DNA from: JANQPD01 sp963715655
Lineage (GTDB): Bacteria; Bacteroidota; Bacteroidia; Flavobacteriales; Schleiferiaceae
Length of the DNA: 64,000 nt
Assembly (NCBI GenBank): GCA_963715655.1
Contig: OY970262.1
Coordinates: 3,286,001-3,350,000 of the forward strand
Direction of reading: 5' to 3'
Made by a program: the position numbers and the translations under genes. Below, piece after piece: positions 34,855 to 44,243 of the stretch. Every line of letters begins with the position of its first letter. The stretch's first letter is position 1. Under the pieces are notes generated by a model. That model searched no databases, had not been told where the DNA came from, and saw only the letters and a program-made list of their open reading frames with translations.

Positions 34855-36303
34855 TTAACGCAGGATTAATAGCCGCTCAGCAGGATATACAGATTCCGTT
34901 TCATGAATAAATTGTAGGTGATAATAACCGGTTTCTAAATCAGAAACATTTAATTCATAATTAAATTCCCCCTCTCTATTTGGAGTAATTTCTTTGTGAA
35001 TTGCCCCCGAAACACTTGATACCACGCATTTAGAAATAAGCTTATTCGCTTTAAACCTTACTATGGTGCTGGCTGGGTTTGGATGTAAAGCAATTTTTTC
35101 AGTATAAAAAGTTTCTTTGAAGATTGAATCGGGATTCATTTTTACCACGTAAGGAACTATTTTGTTAAACCCTAAGATGCTAGCATTAATTAATCTTACG
35201 CCACTAAACCACATATTTCCAATACTATCCTCCACGGTCAACTGCACATCAGAGGGCACATCTTTAAACAGTTCTCTATAAAAAGCCTGCTGTAAATACT
35301 TATCCATTTTAACAACAAAAGCATTTCCCATATTGTCAAAATTCCTTTCGGGGATAGTAGAACCGTAAATATATAAACTTGAATCAGCTGACCAATAATG
35401 TCCTGTTGTCCGCAATGCTCCATAAACTTGGGGGCCAAACGGAACAAGCTCTACCTCTTCTTTTCCATTTACATACGCGTATTTATACCAGTAAAACTGC
35501 CGCAAATTTTCGTTGTAGCGCACTGCGTCAGGACTTTTATACCCAGAAATTAAAGATTTTGGAGTGTGCATAGAAGCTATTTCCAATCCAGACGCAATAT
35601 CAAAAGTATAGGTAGTGTCACTGTATGTTTTAAACTGAAAAGACTTTAAATCCTCCTTTAAATTTAGGCTATAATTTACATAAGGACTTTTAAAAGCATG
35701 GTGTATAAAAACACCTAGGGTGTCAAATTCAAACGTTTTTAAATCAATAGAAATTATGGCTACCGAGTCTGTTTTGTAATAACCCAAACTTTTATTACCC
35801 TTCAGTTGAAGCAGTTGATACAACGTATCTCTAATGAGAATTTGCTCTCGATTGGCTCTCCAAAAGGGTAATTCAACAATGGTTTTTGTGTTGCTTACAA
35901 GATTATAGAAGGATATTTGAGATGGAGTATTTCTTGTAAGATCAAATATAAATTGAGAGTACAACCCTTGCTTTTGTTTTATTACGGGTTGTTGCTCAAA
36001 ATCACCAAAGTACCTGCTAGGTTCTAAGTCAAAAAAATGGTTTTTAAAGCCACCTATACTATTACTATCAGGAATAATGTGTATTGCCCTCTGGTGACTC
36101 CTTGTATGCAATGACCCTGATATACCATGAGTGCTTTTTAGCATCAAATTAAAACTTCCATTGCCATACAAATCAAGTGATTGACATTCATCTATGGGGA
36201 AATCATCAGCACAAAAAGCTGGAATAGAATACGTTATTTGTGCTGACTGCGCCTCAACAATCAATGAAGAAGAAAAAACAAAAAAGATAAATAGCCATTT
36301 CAT
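34855..36303 (-). CDS. Secreted protein with T9SS type A sorting domain, function unknown
   Basis: The 482-residue product has a signal peptide (MKWLFIFFVFSSSLIVEAQ), a beta-rich middle of about 370 residues without a recognised domain (possibly a propeller-like fold, with repeated 'Y...D..LYQLLQLKG' style strands), and a C-terminal sorting domain (EKIALHPNPASTIVRFKANK...SGAIHKEI...LETGYYHLQFI). It is exported by the type IX system. The ATG at 36303 is preferred to an upstream in-frame TTG at 36312, since TAnnTTTG overlaps that TTG. Three bases upstream nothing resembles a Shine-Dalgarno sequence. Confidence 0.85.
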   Translation of the reverse strand: MKWLFIFFVFSSSLIVEAQSAQITYSIPAFCADDFPIDECQSLDLYGNGSFNLMLKSTHGISGSLHTRSHQRAIHIIPDSNSIGGFKNHFFDLEPSRYFGDFEQQPVIKQKQGLYSQFIFDLTRNTPSQISFYNLVSNTKTIVELPFWRANREQILIRDTLYQLLQLKGNKSLGYYKTDSVAIISIDLKTFEFDTLGVFIHHAFKSPYVNYSLNLKEDLKSFQFKTYSDTTYTFDIASGLEIASMHTPKSLISGYKSPDAVRYNENLRQFYWYKYAYVNGKEEVELVPFGPQVYGALRTTGHYWSADSSLYIYGSTIPERNFDNMGNAFVVKMDKYLQQAFYRELFKDVPSDVQLTVEDSIGNMWFSGVRLINASILGFNKIVPYVVKMNPDSIFKETFYTEKIALHPNPASTIVRFKANKLISKCVVSSVSGAIHKEITPNREGEFNYELNVSDLETGYYHLQFIHETESVYPAERLLILR

Positions 36304-36309
36304 ACCGCT

Positions 36310-36317
36310 CAAATGTA
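36310..36317 (-). promoter_or_regulatory. TAnnTTTG -7 element six bases before a start codon
   Basis: On the minus strand TACATTTG is followed by AGCGGT and the ATG at 36303, implying a leaderless or near-leaderless message for the T9SS cargo gene. Confidence 0.55.
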
Positions 36318-36364
36318 CGTGATTAAACGCTGCAATTTCTACCTACTCCTTTATAAATCAGTTG

Positions 36365-37597
36365 TTAAAATATGGCAATTTCAAAGCCCACCTTCTCTAA
36401 ATCCTCCCAAAATTTAGGGTAACTTTTTTCCACCACGTTTGGGTTTTCAATTTCTATGGTTCCCAACAGGGCTAAAGGCGCAAAAGCCATTGCCATGCGG
36501 TGATCTTCATACGTTTTAAAGCAAATGCTTTCTACTGATTTTATACCTTCTAAAATGGTAAGTGAATCTTCGGTAATTTCAGTTTTCGCACCCGTTTTTT
36601 CCAATTCGATTTTTAAGGCCAAAAGGCGGTCGGTTTCCTTTACCCTCAAGGTTTTTAAACCCGTAAAATGCGCTGGAATATGCAAAGCAGCGGCTGCCAC
36701 CACCATGGTTTGCGCTAAATCTGGTGTACCCAGTAAATTTAAGCGCAAGGGAGTTTTAGAAAGCTCAATTTTTTTTAAACTATAGCCTGCACCCAAACTT
36801 ACCGATTGTATGCCCAATGGTGTAAATAAGCCTGATAAAGCGGAATCCCCTTGCATACTTATTTCGCGTAAAAAAGGTAAAAACACTTTGCTTTGTTTGG
36901 CCAAAGTGGCAAAACTATACCAATAAGAAGCGCTGCTCCAATCGGGTTCAATGCTTAATTTTTTTAGGGGCGTTTCAGGTGCTTTATACGGTTTTATAAA
37001 AATACGTTCACCGTTTATACGAGAGTCAAAACCCAAGCGTAACATTAGGCTGTTGGTCATATAAATGTATGGCGCAGAAACGGAAAAGCCGGTTACTTCA
37101 ATTTCCAAACCTTGGGTAAAACTAGGCGCTACCAACATAAGTGCCGTAATAAATTGACTACTTACGCTGCCTTTTATTTGCACGTTGCCACCAATAAGTT
37201 GCTTCCCTTTTATCGCTAAAGGCGGAAACCCTTCTTGGTTTATATAGCTTATATCTGCTCCTAAAGAACGTAAGGCATCTACCAAATCAGCAATGGGGCG
37301 CTGCTGCATACGCTCTGAACCTGTGAGTATAATTTCAGCGCCTGCATTACACGCATAGTAGGCTAAAGAAAAACGCATGGCGGTGCCGGCTGCACCAATA
37401 TTTACCATTCCTGAGTTTTCAGAAAGTGCTGCATGCATAGCCACGCTATCCATACTATTAGAAGCATTTACAATCTCTAAATCCGGTAAATACATTGTTT
37501 GCAAAACCAAAGCACGGTTGGTTTCACTTTTGCTTCCACCCAGCTCAATGCGGCCAATAATTTTTTTAGTTGGATGTGAAAGCCGAATTTTTTCCAT
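36365..37597 (-). CDS. aroA: 3-phosphoshikimate 1-carboxyvinyltransferase (EPSP synthase)
   Basis: AroA joins shikimate 3-phosphate and phosphoenolpyruvate in the sixth shikimate-pathway step. The 410-residue product has GGSKSETNRALVLQ at the N-terminus (substrate-binding Lys-Ser), NIGAAGTAMRF in place of the usual NAGTAxR (a divergence seen in Bacteroidota), SSQFITALMLVAP, and the C-terminal LRVKETDRLLAL and YEDHRMAMAFAPLAL. The start overlaps the stop of aroB by one base, so the two genes are translationally coupled. Slightly shorter than the 427 residues of E. coli AroA. Confidence 0.95.
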   Translation of the reverse strand: MEKIRLSHPTKKIIGRIELGGSKSETNRALVLQTMYLPDLEIVNASNSMDSVAMHAALSENSGMVNIGAAGTAMRFSLAYYACNAGAEIILTGSERMQQRPIADLVDALRSLGADISYINQEGFPPLAIKGKQLIGGNVQIKGSVSSQFITALMLVAPSFTQGLEIEVTGFSVSAPYIYMTNSLMLRLGFDSRINGERIFIKPYKAPETPLKKLSIEPDWSSASYWYSFATLAKQSKVFLPFLREISMQGDSALSGLFTPLGIQSVSLGAGYSLKKIELSKTPLRLNLLGTPDLAQTMVVAAAALHIPAHFTGLKTLRVKETDRLLALKIELEKTGAKTEITEDSLTILEGIKSVESICFKTYEDHRMAMAFAPLALLGTIEIENPNVVEKSYPKFWEDLEKVGFEIAIF

Positions 37598-38655
37598 TAC
37601 AAATTTTTCAAATAACGCAAGGCTTCTTGCGCTTTTTCAATAGACACCGAAACGTTTACCTCAACCTCTCCAATTTTTTTAAGAAGTGAGAATTTCATTG
37701 CTCCACGTTCGTTTTTCTTATCATGCGCCATTAAAGCCAACAAACGTACTTCATCCATTGCCGTATTTAAAGTACCGTAAAATTGAAGCAGCGTTTTAGT
37801 GGCTTTTTCAAATTCTACTTCCGGCAATCCACACATTTGTTTTGAAAGCCAAAGTTCTGCCAACATACCTTGCGCAATAGCCTCTCCGTGTAAAATGGAC
37901 GTACCGTTTTCTAACAACAAACCTTCTATGGCATGACCTATGGTGTGTCCAAAATTTAAGGCTTTTCTTATGCCGCTTTCGCGAAAATCTTGTTCTACAA
38001 TACCAGATTTAATTTCTACCGAACGCCAAATTTCTGCATCCGTAGGTTCTAAATGGTTTTTACTTTTTTTAGAGAGTTGTTCAAAATAAATTGCGTCTGC
38101 TATTAAACCATGTTTCAACATTTCGGCAAAACCTGAGCGCATTTGCTCAATAGGTAAGGTTTCTAAAAAATCAGGATTTATGTAGGTAGAAACTGCATCG
38201 GTAAACACACCAATTTGGTTTTTATAGGGTCCTAAATCAACGCCCGTTTTACCGCCACTACTAGCATCTACCATGGCAAGCAGTGATGTAGGAAAGTTTA
38301 TAAAGGAAATTCCGCGCTTAAAAGTAGCGGCTAAAAAACCACCCAAATCGGTAACTACACCCCCACCTACATTTACAATCAGTGCTTTTCTATCCGCCTC
38401 CAACTCGGTAAGTGCATGATACAAATGGATTAAAATTTCATGGCATTTGCTTTCTTCTCCGGGTTCAATTTCCAATACTTCATACCGCTCTAAATCCGGC
38501 AATTCCTGTAAAAGTTTTATTAAGCAGTGTTCATGTGTATTTTCATCTACCAGAAAAAAAACGTTAGATGGTTTATTTTCAACTAGATATTTATTAAAAT
38601 CGATAAAAACTTCGCGCGACAGCGAAATTGAAACATTGCGGTGGGTAATATGCAT
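37597..38655 (-). CDS. aroB: 3-dehydroquinate synthase
   Basis: AroB cyclises DAHP to 3-dehydroquinate, the second shikimate-pathway step, using NAD and a divalent metal. The 352-residue product shows NVGGGVVTDLGGFLAATFKRGISFINFPTSLLAMVDASSGGKTGVDLG (NAD and substrate loops), metal-binding Glu in FAEMLKHGLIAD, and His ligands in NFGHTIGHAIE and HGEAIAQGM. ATG at 38655 (MHITHRNV) is chosen over an in-frame TTG at 38679. Coupled to aroA; the divergent proline dehydrogenase starts 87 bp upstream. Confidence 0.95.
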   Translation of the reverse strand: MHITHRNVSISLSREVFIDFNKYLVENKPSNVFFLVDENTHEHCLIKLLQELPDLERYEVLEIEPGEESKCHEILIHLYHALTELEADRKALIVNVGGGVVTDLGGFLAATFKRGISFINFPTSLLAMVDASSGGKTGVDLGPYKNQIGVFTDAVSTYINPDFLETLPIEQMRSGFAEMLKHGLIADAIYFEQLSKKSKNHLEPTDAEIWRSVEIKSGIVEQDFRESGIRKALNFGHTIGHAIEGLLLENGTSILHGEAIAQGMLAELWLSKQMCGLPEVEFEKATKTLLQFYGTLNTAMDEVRLLALMAHDKKNERGAMKFSLLKKIGEVEVNVSVSIEKAQEALRYLKNL

Positions 38656-38741
38656 TTTGCCCTTTACATTTGAACACAAATAACGTAAACCCTAAGTGAT
38701 CCTTTTGGTTTAGAATGAAATTTTGAAGAGATAATGTTTGT

Positions 38742-39908
38742 ATGATAGATTTTAACGACACTAAAACAGCCTTTGTAACCAAGAGTAATTGGCAGCTTAA
38801 AAAGGCAAAATTTTTATTTCAGCTGGTTGGCAGTAATGCTTTGGTGAAATTTGGTAAAAAAAGTAGCGAACTGGCCATGCGCCTTGGCTTACCTATACGT
38901 GGTATTGTAAAAAATACGGTGTACGACCAATTTGTAGGTGGTGAAACCATTGAAGAATGCCGCAAGATTATTGACCAAATGCGCGAGCACAACGTGTTTT
39001 CAATTTTAGATTACTCGGTAGAAGGAAAAGCCACGGAAGCTGATTTTGACAACGTAATGCAAAAAACTATTGAAACCATAAAATTTGGTGGCGATAAAGC
39101 CGGTGTTCCATTTTGCGTTTTCAAGGTTACGGGTATAGGTCGCTTTGCTTTATTAGAAAAAATTAGTGCAAAAGGTGTGCTTACCGCAGATGAGACAGCA
39201 GAATGGGAACGTATTAGGGAGCGGGTAAAAAGCATTTGCCAACAGGCGTATGAAAGTAGAATTTGGGCCTTAATTGATGCAGAGGAAAGTTGGATACAGC
39301 AAGCGATAGACGATTTGGCGGAAGAAATGATGGAGCATTTTAACCGTGATAAAATAACGGTGTTCAATACCTTACAGATGTACCGCGTTGATAGATTAGA
39401 CTATCTAAAAGGTTTACATGAAAAATGTACGCAAAAGAATTTATGCTGTGGCGTAAAATTGGTACGCGGTGCTTATATGGAAAAAGAGCGTGAACGTGCG
39501 AAATACTTTGAACAGCCCTCTCCTATTCAGCCCAACAAAGCCGCTAGCGATAAAAATTTTAATGATGGCTTAGAATACGTGTTGGATAACATTGAAAAAA
39601 TGGCATTGGTTGCTGGTACGCACAACGAAGAAAGCAGTAGGAAATTAACCGAGCTGATGGACGAAAAAGGTTTGGCAAAAAATGACGTCCGTGTATGGTT
39701 TAGTCAGCTATATGGCATGAGCGATAATTTATCTTTTAACCTTGCCAAAGATGGCTATAAGGTGGTAAAATATTTACCTTTTGGGCCGGTGCGTGAAACG
39801 TTGCCGTATTTAATTAGACGTGCAGAGGAAAATTCAGCTGCCGGTGGACAAACAAACCGTGAGTTGTTATTGATTGAAAAAGAAATGCGCAGACGAGGGA
39901 TTGATTAG
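38742..39908 (+). CDS. Proline dehydrogenase
   Basis: The 388-residue product is a stand-alone PRODH, a FAD-dependent TIM barrel oxidising proline to pyrroline-5-carboxylate. Family motifs: VKLVRGAYMEKERERA (substrate-contacting Lys, Arg and Tyr), VAGTHNEES, FSQLYGMSDNLSF and the C-terminal KYLPFGPVRETLPYLIRRAEEN with the carboxylate-binding Arg pair. Length fits the mono-functional flavobacterial enzymes. Divergent from aroB with no operon partner on its own strand. TAATGTTTG just before the ATG is one base longer than a -7 element. Confidence 0.94.
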   Translation: MIDFNDTKTAFVTKSNWQLKKAKFLFQLVGSNALVKFGKKSSELAMRLGLPIRGIVKNTVYDQFVGGETIEECRKIIDQMREHNVFSILDYSVEGKATEADFDNVMQKTIETIKFGGDKAGVPFCVFKVTGIGRFALLEKISAKGVLTADETAEWERIRERVKSICQQAYESRIWALIDAEESWIQQAIDDLAEEMMEHFNRDKITVFNTLQMYRVDRLDYLKGLHEKCTQKNLCCGVKLVRGAYMEKERERAKYFEQPSPIQPNKAASDKNFNDGLEYVLDNIEKMALVAGTHNEESSRKLTELMDEKGLAKNDVRVWFSQLYGMSDNLSFNLAKDGYKVVKYLPFGPVRETLPYLIRRAEENSAAGGQTNRELLLIEKEMRRRGID

Positions 39909-40130
39909 TAAGAAGGAGGAATGATGAATGATGAATGAAGGCACACGTACACACGGTAACGAGTAACAGTTAACAAATCTCGGATAAAGGAGTACCTAGG
40001 TAAAAAAGGTAAAATCAGCTTTGCATATCATTAAATCCACTTTACTGGAAAATCCACTTTACTTATAAAAATCCGCAGTTCTTTGTGTATCTCGGTGTAA
40101 ATAGCTAGCGAAGACGCAAAGTAGCGGCAA

Positions 40131-41826
40131 CGGGAGTCCACGCAATAACCCTCATCTAGTTTTTCATTGTTTTTGAGCAAGGCCTTACGTGGTTTGTAAG
40201 GGCACTAAAATAATGCTTTTAGTACAGCAACGGATATTGATAGTAATAATTAAGATGTCTTAAATGAGCTTTAAACAGCTTAAAATAAGTTTTAAAAACA
40301 AGACCAAGGCTTTTTAACCTTGCTTTTAACTTGTCAGGGCCTAATATGCTAAAGGAGCGCAATAAATTATACACACTAAAGCATAAGTATACCTCAGAAA
40401 GTACGTGTTCTTTGCGTTTCATTAGGGTATATGTAAATCCCCATTGCCGTTTTAATGTACCAAACTGATGCTCGGTAATTTGTTGCCGCAAACGATAATA
40501 CTCAGGGTTTTCATTTACTCGCTGTGCATTGTTTTCCAAGGCCTCTTGGTGCATGCCACGTTCTATAAAACGCCCGTTTTTATTGGTGGTACAGCGGTCT
40601 CGTACTAAGCATGTTTTACACGCTTTTGTTTTATAGTGTTTTACACGATGATTACCTTTTTGATATACGCTGCCATTGGTGTGTAAAATGTTACCAGCAG
40701 GACATTGATACGTATCTTTTGGCTTGTTGTATACAAAATCTTGCATGGGATACAAGCCGTTTTTTTGAGAGGAATGTTCTTTAGGCGAAGAGTAAGTAGT
40801 AATATCATTTTCATCACATAAAGCTATTTCTGCACCCGTAGTATAGCCCTTATCGGTAAGTGTTTGCATCTTACTTAAGCCCAATAATGTTTTGGCTTCT
40901 AAAGCCATAGGGCCAAGGGCATGCGTATCGTTAACATCACCCGTTTGAGTATTTACAAACAGCTTGTGTTTACTATCACAACCCGCCTGTATGTTGTAAC
41001 CTACGTTTACAATGTTGCGGTGTAGCACTACGCTTTTAGCGTCTGGATCTATTTTAGAGAGTTGGCTTTCGCCCGTATCTTTAAGCTCTTGCTCTATAGC
41101 CTTATATTTTAGTTTCTTGGTTTTTTGATGGGCTATTTTAGCTTGTATCTCTTGCTTAGTTTCGGGTGCTTCGGCTTGTTCTAATTGCTGATTGTACTGT
41201 TGTATTTTACCATCAATATACTCCAGGTGCCGATCGACTTTTTTTTGATTAAAATTATTTTTAAGACTGTTTTGAGCGCGTATTTTAAAACTATCTATAG
41301 CAATGGTTTCACCATCAATAAGCTTCCAGTCTTTTAGGAGCAGCACAAAATGCTGAAAGGCTTTTTTAAATGCTTTGGGATTATTTTTTCTAAAGTATAA
41401 AATGGTTCTAGGGCTAGGCTTTAGTCCTTTTAAAAGCCACCAAAGCTCTACATTTACAAGGCACGCTTGGTGCAATTTACTAGAAGAGCGCAAACCATGG
41501 CGGTAGCCATACATGTATAGTTTTAATAAAACTTTAGGATGATATGGTGGTCGGCCTTCTTTTTCATGCTTGCTATGTTTAAAGCCTAATTGCTCCATGG
41601 GCAAGGCTTCTACAAACAAATCCACTAGCCTAGCATAAGAGTCTTTGCCTACCAATTCTTCTAAGGCTACCATGCTAATCTGATCTCTGGGTAACTCACT
41701 GTCTAAATGATGCATACTACTGTTTTTAGAACTTGTGTTCAAGATAAAACACAAGTAAAAACAGCCATAGAATATTCTTTAAAGTTACACACAATTTAAC
41801 GTGAGTTTTTGCGTGGTCTGACGGTT
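40131..41826 (-). mobile_element. IS1182-family insertion sequence
   Basis: One transposase gene is flanked by imperfect terminal inverted repeats: AACGGGAGTCCACGCAATAA (then CCCTCA) at 40131-40156 and its counterpart TGAGTTTTTGCGTGGTCTGA (then CGGTT) at 41802-41826. The core CCACGCAA is perfect in both. A target duplication was not seen. The element sits in the 2-kb gap between the proline dehydrogenase gene and the next minus-strand genes and does not visibly split a gene. The rest of that gap (39909-40130) shows no gene. Confidence 0.8.
40219..41754 (-). CDS. IS1182-family transposase
   Basis: The 511-residue product has the family layout: N-terminal PF05598-type domain (GRPPYHPKVLLKLYMYGYRHGLRSSSKL), DDE catalytic domain (first Asp in ETIAIDSFKIRA, second in LTDKGYTTGAE, C-terminal Glu near ITEHQFGTLKRQWGF), and a cysteine set in the insertion (YQCPAGN...KACKTCLVRDRC). 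The frame is intact. The ATG used lies 45 bp inside a longer possible start; the first M shown (MCFILNTSSKNSSMHHLD) is accepted since the upstream flank is the terminal repeat. An ATG at 41715 (MHHLDSE) is an equally good start. Confidence 0.92.
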   Translation of the reverse strand: MCFILNTSSKNSSMHHLDSELPRDQISMVALEELVGKDSYARLVDLFVEALPMEQLGFKHSKHEKEGRPPYHPKVLLKLYMYGYRHGLRSSSKLHQACLVNVELWWLLKGLKPSPRTILYFRKNNPKAFKKAFQHFVLLLKDWKLIDGETIAIDSFKIRAQNSLKNNFNQKKVDRHLEYIDGKIQQYNQQLEQAEAPETKQEIQAKIAHQKTKKLKYKAIEQELKDTGESQLSKIDPDAKSVVLHRNIVNVGYNIQAGCDSKHKLFVNTQTGDVNDTHALGPMALEAKTLLGLSKMQTLTDKGYTTGAEIALCDENDITTYSSPKEHSSQKNGLYPMQDFVYNKPKDTYQCPAGNILHTNGSVYQKGNHRVKHYKTKACKTCLVRDRCTTNKNGRFIERGMHQEALENNAQRVNENPEYYRLRQQITEHQFGTLKRQWGFTYTLMKRKEHVLSEVYLCFSVYNLLRSFSILGPDKLKARLKSLGLVFKTYFKLFKAHLRHLNYYYQYPLLY

Positions 41827-41863
41827 AAACTCATTTCTTAGCTATGATAAAATCAATAACCGT

Positions 41864-42241
41864 CTATAAACTTACCTCCACCAACACCGCACTACTATCG
41901 CAATTCATAAAAAGCGTGTGAAAAGATTGTTTTTCAGGGGGTGCATAATTAATCCAATAGGTGTTGCAACTGTCGCCTTCGGTTATGCTTTTTTCAAAAT
42001 CTACTTTTCCTTCCCAAAGCACTGTGGAAATTATAGCTGTATCTAAACCTAAGTTTTGCAATTGTTGCTGCGCTTCATTAGAAATAATACGCTCTTTTTT
42101 TCCACGCAAATCATACAGCACACGGTCGTTTGGAAAGTAGCTGCATTGAATATCATCGCGGCCACCAAATAAGAATTTTACTAACAAAACGCCCATTAAC
42201 GTGCCTATTCCAAAATATAAAAGCTTGCGCCAAATGCTCAT
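41864..42241 (-). CDS. Small membrane-anchored protein next to ald
   Basis: The 125-residue product has one N-terminal membrane helix (KLLYFGIGTLMGVLLVKFLF) and a small soluble domain (CSYFPNDRVLYDLRGKKERIISNEAQQQLQNLGLD...) with three Cys residues. It resembles short conserved flavobacterial proteins annotated as DUF4258-containing that neighbour alanine dehydrogenase, though this assignment is from memory of the pattern. Topology suggests the soluble part faces the periplasm. Function unknown. It is 137 bp downstream of ald on the same strand. Confidence 0.7.
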   Translation of the reverse strand: MSIWRKLLYFGIGTLMGVLLVKFLFGGRDDIQCSYFPNDRVLYDLRGKKERIISNEAQQQLQNLGLDTAIISTVLWEGKVDFEKSITEGDSCNTYWINYAPPEKQSFHTLFMNCDSSAVLVEVSL

Positions 42242-42378
42242 GAATTAATTTTTGGTAAAAGTAATGCCGGAGTTTTTAGTTAGAGGTTAAAAGTTGAAAA
42301 TGGTCAAACCACACCTACTATACATATCAAAAAATAGACTTAAACCCCTGCTTTTCGGTATGCTAGCTTCCATCAGTC

Positions 42379-43587
42379 TTACCCAAAAAGCAAATGCGCA
42401 TCCGTGTACGGTAAGTCAAACCACTCGCCAATAGACTTGTTTACTAACGTGCCTCGGTACATATACAATCCCTTGCGCACACCTTCGTTCTTAGCAATAA
42501 TTTCATCTACACCTCCATATTCAGCTATATTTAAAAGCACAGGTGCCAAAATGTTACTTAAAGAAAAAGAGGCGGTGCGGCTTACGCGAGAAGCAATGTT
42601 GGGTACACAATAATGCACTACATCATACTTAGTAAATACCGGTTTTTCATGGTTGGTTAATTCAGATGATTCAAAGCAACCACCTTGGTCAATGGATACA
42701 TCAACAATCACAGAGCCAGGCTTCATATTGCGTACCATGTCATCGGTAATTATGCAAGGTGTTCTGCCATTTTCTGAACGGATTGCACCAATGGCAACAT
42801 CACAGCGCATAAGCGCTTTTTCCAATATTTTAGGCTGTATCACACACGTGTAAATAGGAATGTTGTTCAGCATACCCTGCAATCTGCGTAGGCGCGAAAG
42901 CGATTTATCAAAAACCTTTACGCTGGCACCTAAGCCTAAGGCTGCTCTAGCGGCATAAGCACCAACCGTACCTGCGCCAATTATTACCACTTCCGTAGGA
43001 GGCACGCCTGAAACACCTCCTAATAAAAACCCCTTACCTTGGTTAGCATTACTCAAATATTCAGCGGCAATTAGGATAGAGGTATTTCCCGCAATTTCGC
43101 TCATACTGCGTACCACGGGCACTATTCCATCCTCATCTTCCATATTTTCAAAAGAAAGAGCGGTTACTTTTTTCTTCGCCAACTTTTCAAAATATTCCTT
43201 CGTTTGGGTTTTAAGTTGCAAAGCAGAAATTAAGGTTTGTTTGTGTTTTAACAAATCAATTTCTTCTGAAGAAGCAGGTTCGATTTTAAGTACAATATTG
43301 CATTCAAACACTTCTTTGGGGCTATACACAATTTGTGCTCCGGCCTCGCTGTAATCAGCATCAGAGTAATTGGCATCTTCACCAGCACCGGTTTCTACCA
43401 ACACTTCATGCCCGTTACTCACTAACAGTAACACAGAGTCAGGCGTTAAGCTTACCCGCTTTTCCTGCATACACGTTTCCTTAGGAATACCAATTTGCAG
43501 GCTGCTGCTCGATTTTTTTACTTCTAATACTTCCTCTTGCGGCATAAGCTCGGCCGAAGAGAAACTTAAAAATTCTGGTTTACTCAT
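42379..43587 (-). CDS. ald: Alanine dehydrogenase
   Basis: Ald interconverts L-alanine and pyruvate with NAD. The 402-residue product has GIPKETCMQEKRVSLTPDSV (substrate-binding Arg and Lys), the NAD-binding VVIIGAGTVGAYAARAALGLGASVKVFD, and the catalytic Asp-bearing SVIVDVSIDQGGCFESS. An N-terminal extension of about 30 residues precedes the core. Its start overlaps the end of tsaE by 8 bp, so the genes are probably co-transcribed, a common arrangement in this phylum. Confidence 0.93.
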   Translation of the reverse strand: MSKPEFLSFSSAELMPQEEVLEVKKSSSSLQIGIPKETCMQEKRVSLTPDSVLLLVSNGHEVLVETGAGEDANYSDADYSEAGAQIVYSPKEVFECNIVLKIEPASSEEIDLLKHKQTLISALQLKTQTKEYFEKLAKKKVTALSFENMEDEDGIVPVVRSMSEIAGNTSILIAAEYLSNANQGKGFLLGGVSGVPPTEVVIIGAGTVGAYAARAALGLGASVKVFDKSLSRLRRLQGMLNNIPIYTCVIQPKILEKALMRCDVAIGAIRSENGRTPCIITDDMVRNMKPGSVIVDVSIDQGGCFESSELTNHEKPVFTKYDVVHYCVPNIASRVSRTASFSLSNILAPVLLNIAEYGGVDEIIAKNEGVRKGLYMYRGTLVNKSIGEWFDLPYTDAHLLFG

Positions 43588-44017
43588 GCTTGGTTGTGCT
43601 TAATGTAACGGTGCGTTGTCCATCTTCAGCAATACTTAACTCCACCATACTATATAGTTCAGGCAACAAATTACGGATTTTTTCCGGCCATTCCATAAAA
43701 CACCATTCTCCGGAATATAAATATTCTTCTACGCCAAAGTCGTAAGCTTCTTCCTCTTGCTCAAGGCGATAAAAATCAAAGTGATAGACAATTTTATTGC
43801 TTGTCGTAGCATATTCGTTCACAATCGAATACGTAGGACTGCTAACTTCATCTTTTACACCAAGAGTTTTGCAAAGTTGCTTTATAAGCGTAGTTTTTCC
43901 AGCGCCCATTGCGCCTTTAAAAAGCAGCACCTTTTCCGGATTTGCCGCCAAAATAGCTTGTGCTATATGCGGTAAATCCAATAATTGGACGTTGTTAAAT
44001 TCTAATGATGCGGTCAT
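43580..44017 (-). CDS. tsaE: tRNA threonylcarbamoyladenosine biosynthesis protein TsaE
   Basis: TsaE is the ATPase that assists the TsaB-TsaD complex in making t6A at position 37 of ANN-decoding tRNAs. The 145-residue product has Walker A GAMGAGKTT (about residues 35-43), SSPTYSIVNEY, the HFDFYRLEQEEEAYDFGVEEYL block and the EWPEKI motif. ATG at 44017 follows a TAnnTTTG box by four bases. It leads the tsaE-ald unit. Confidence 0.95.
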   Translation of the reverse strand: MTASLEFNNVQLLDLPHIAQAILAANPEKVLLFKGAMGAGKTTLIKQLCKTLGVKDEVSSPTYSIVNEYATTSNKIVYHFDFYRLEQEEEAYDFGVEEYLYSGEWCFMEWPEKIRNLLPELYSMVELSIAEDGQRTVTLSTTKHE

Positions 44018-44021
44018 TTGG

Positions 44022-44029
44022 CAAAAGTA
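44022..44029 (-). promoter_or_regulatory. TAnnTTTG -7 element four bases before tsaE
   Basis: On the minus strand TACTTTTG is followed by CCAA and the tsaE ATG at 44017, implying a leaderless message. Confidence 0.6.
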
Positions 44030-44050
44030 GGAGAATGGAATTATAAAAAC

Positions 44051-44067
44051 ACGAGCGGGACGCTCGT
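44051..44067. repeat. REP palindrome ACGAGCG-GGA-CGCTCGT
   Basis: A perfect 7-bp stem with a 3-nt loop. It belongs to the same family as the palindromes around the RAYT gene and is followed 23 bp later by a 43-bp copy of the RAYT gene's 3' end. Confidence 0.8.
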
Positions 44068-44090
44068 ACCATTGTTTTTATAAACCATCA

Positions 44091-44133
44091 CACATTCAAA
44101 TCTATTTCCAAAACCATTTGATCATCATTTCCA
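44091..44133 (+). repeat. Copy of the RAYT gene 3' end
   Basis: The 43 bases match 45253-45295, the 3' end of the RAYT coding sequence, at 42 positions; the difference is A for G in AAACCATTTG / AAACCGTTTG. With the REP at 44051 it reproduces the REP-plus-gene-end arrangement found downstream of the RAYT gene. Confidence 0.8.
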
Positions 44134-44243
44134 AAATTTGTCAAAAAGGTTTCAGCTTTTTAAATAACTTTACTTTCTAAAGTTTACAATATTTAAAACG
44201 CTTTACATATTTCTTAACTAATAACTTTTTTTGATTGTAACGA

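Noticed and set aside
40131..41826. Gene disruption by the IS1182 element
   Set aside because: No matching gene halves were found on the two sides; it appears to sit in intergenic DNA.
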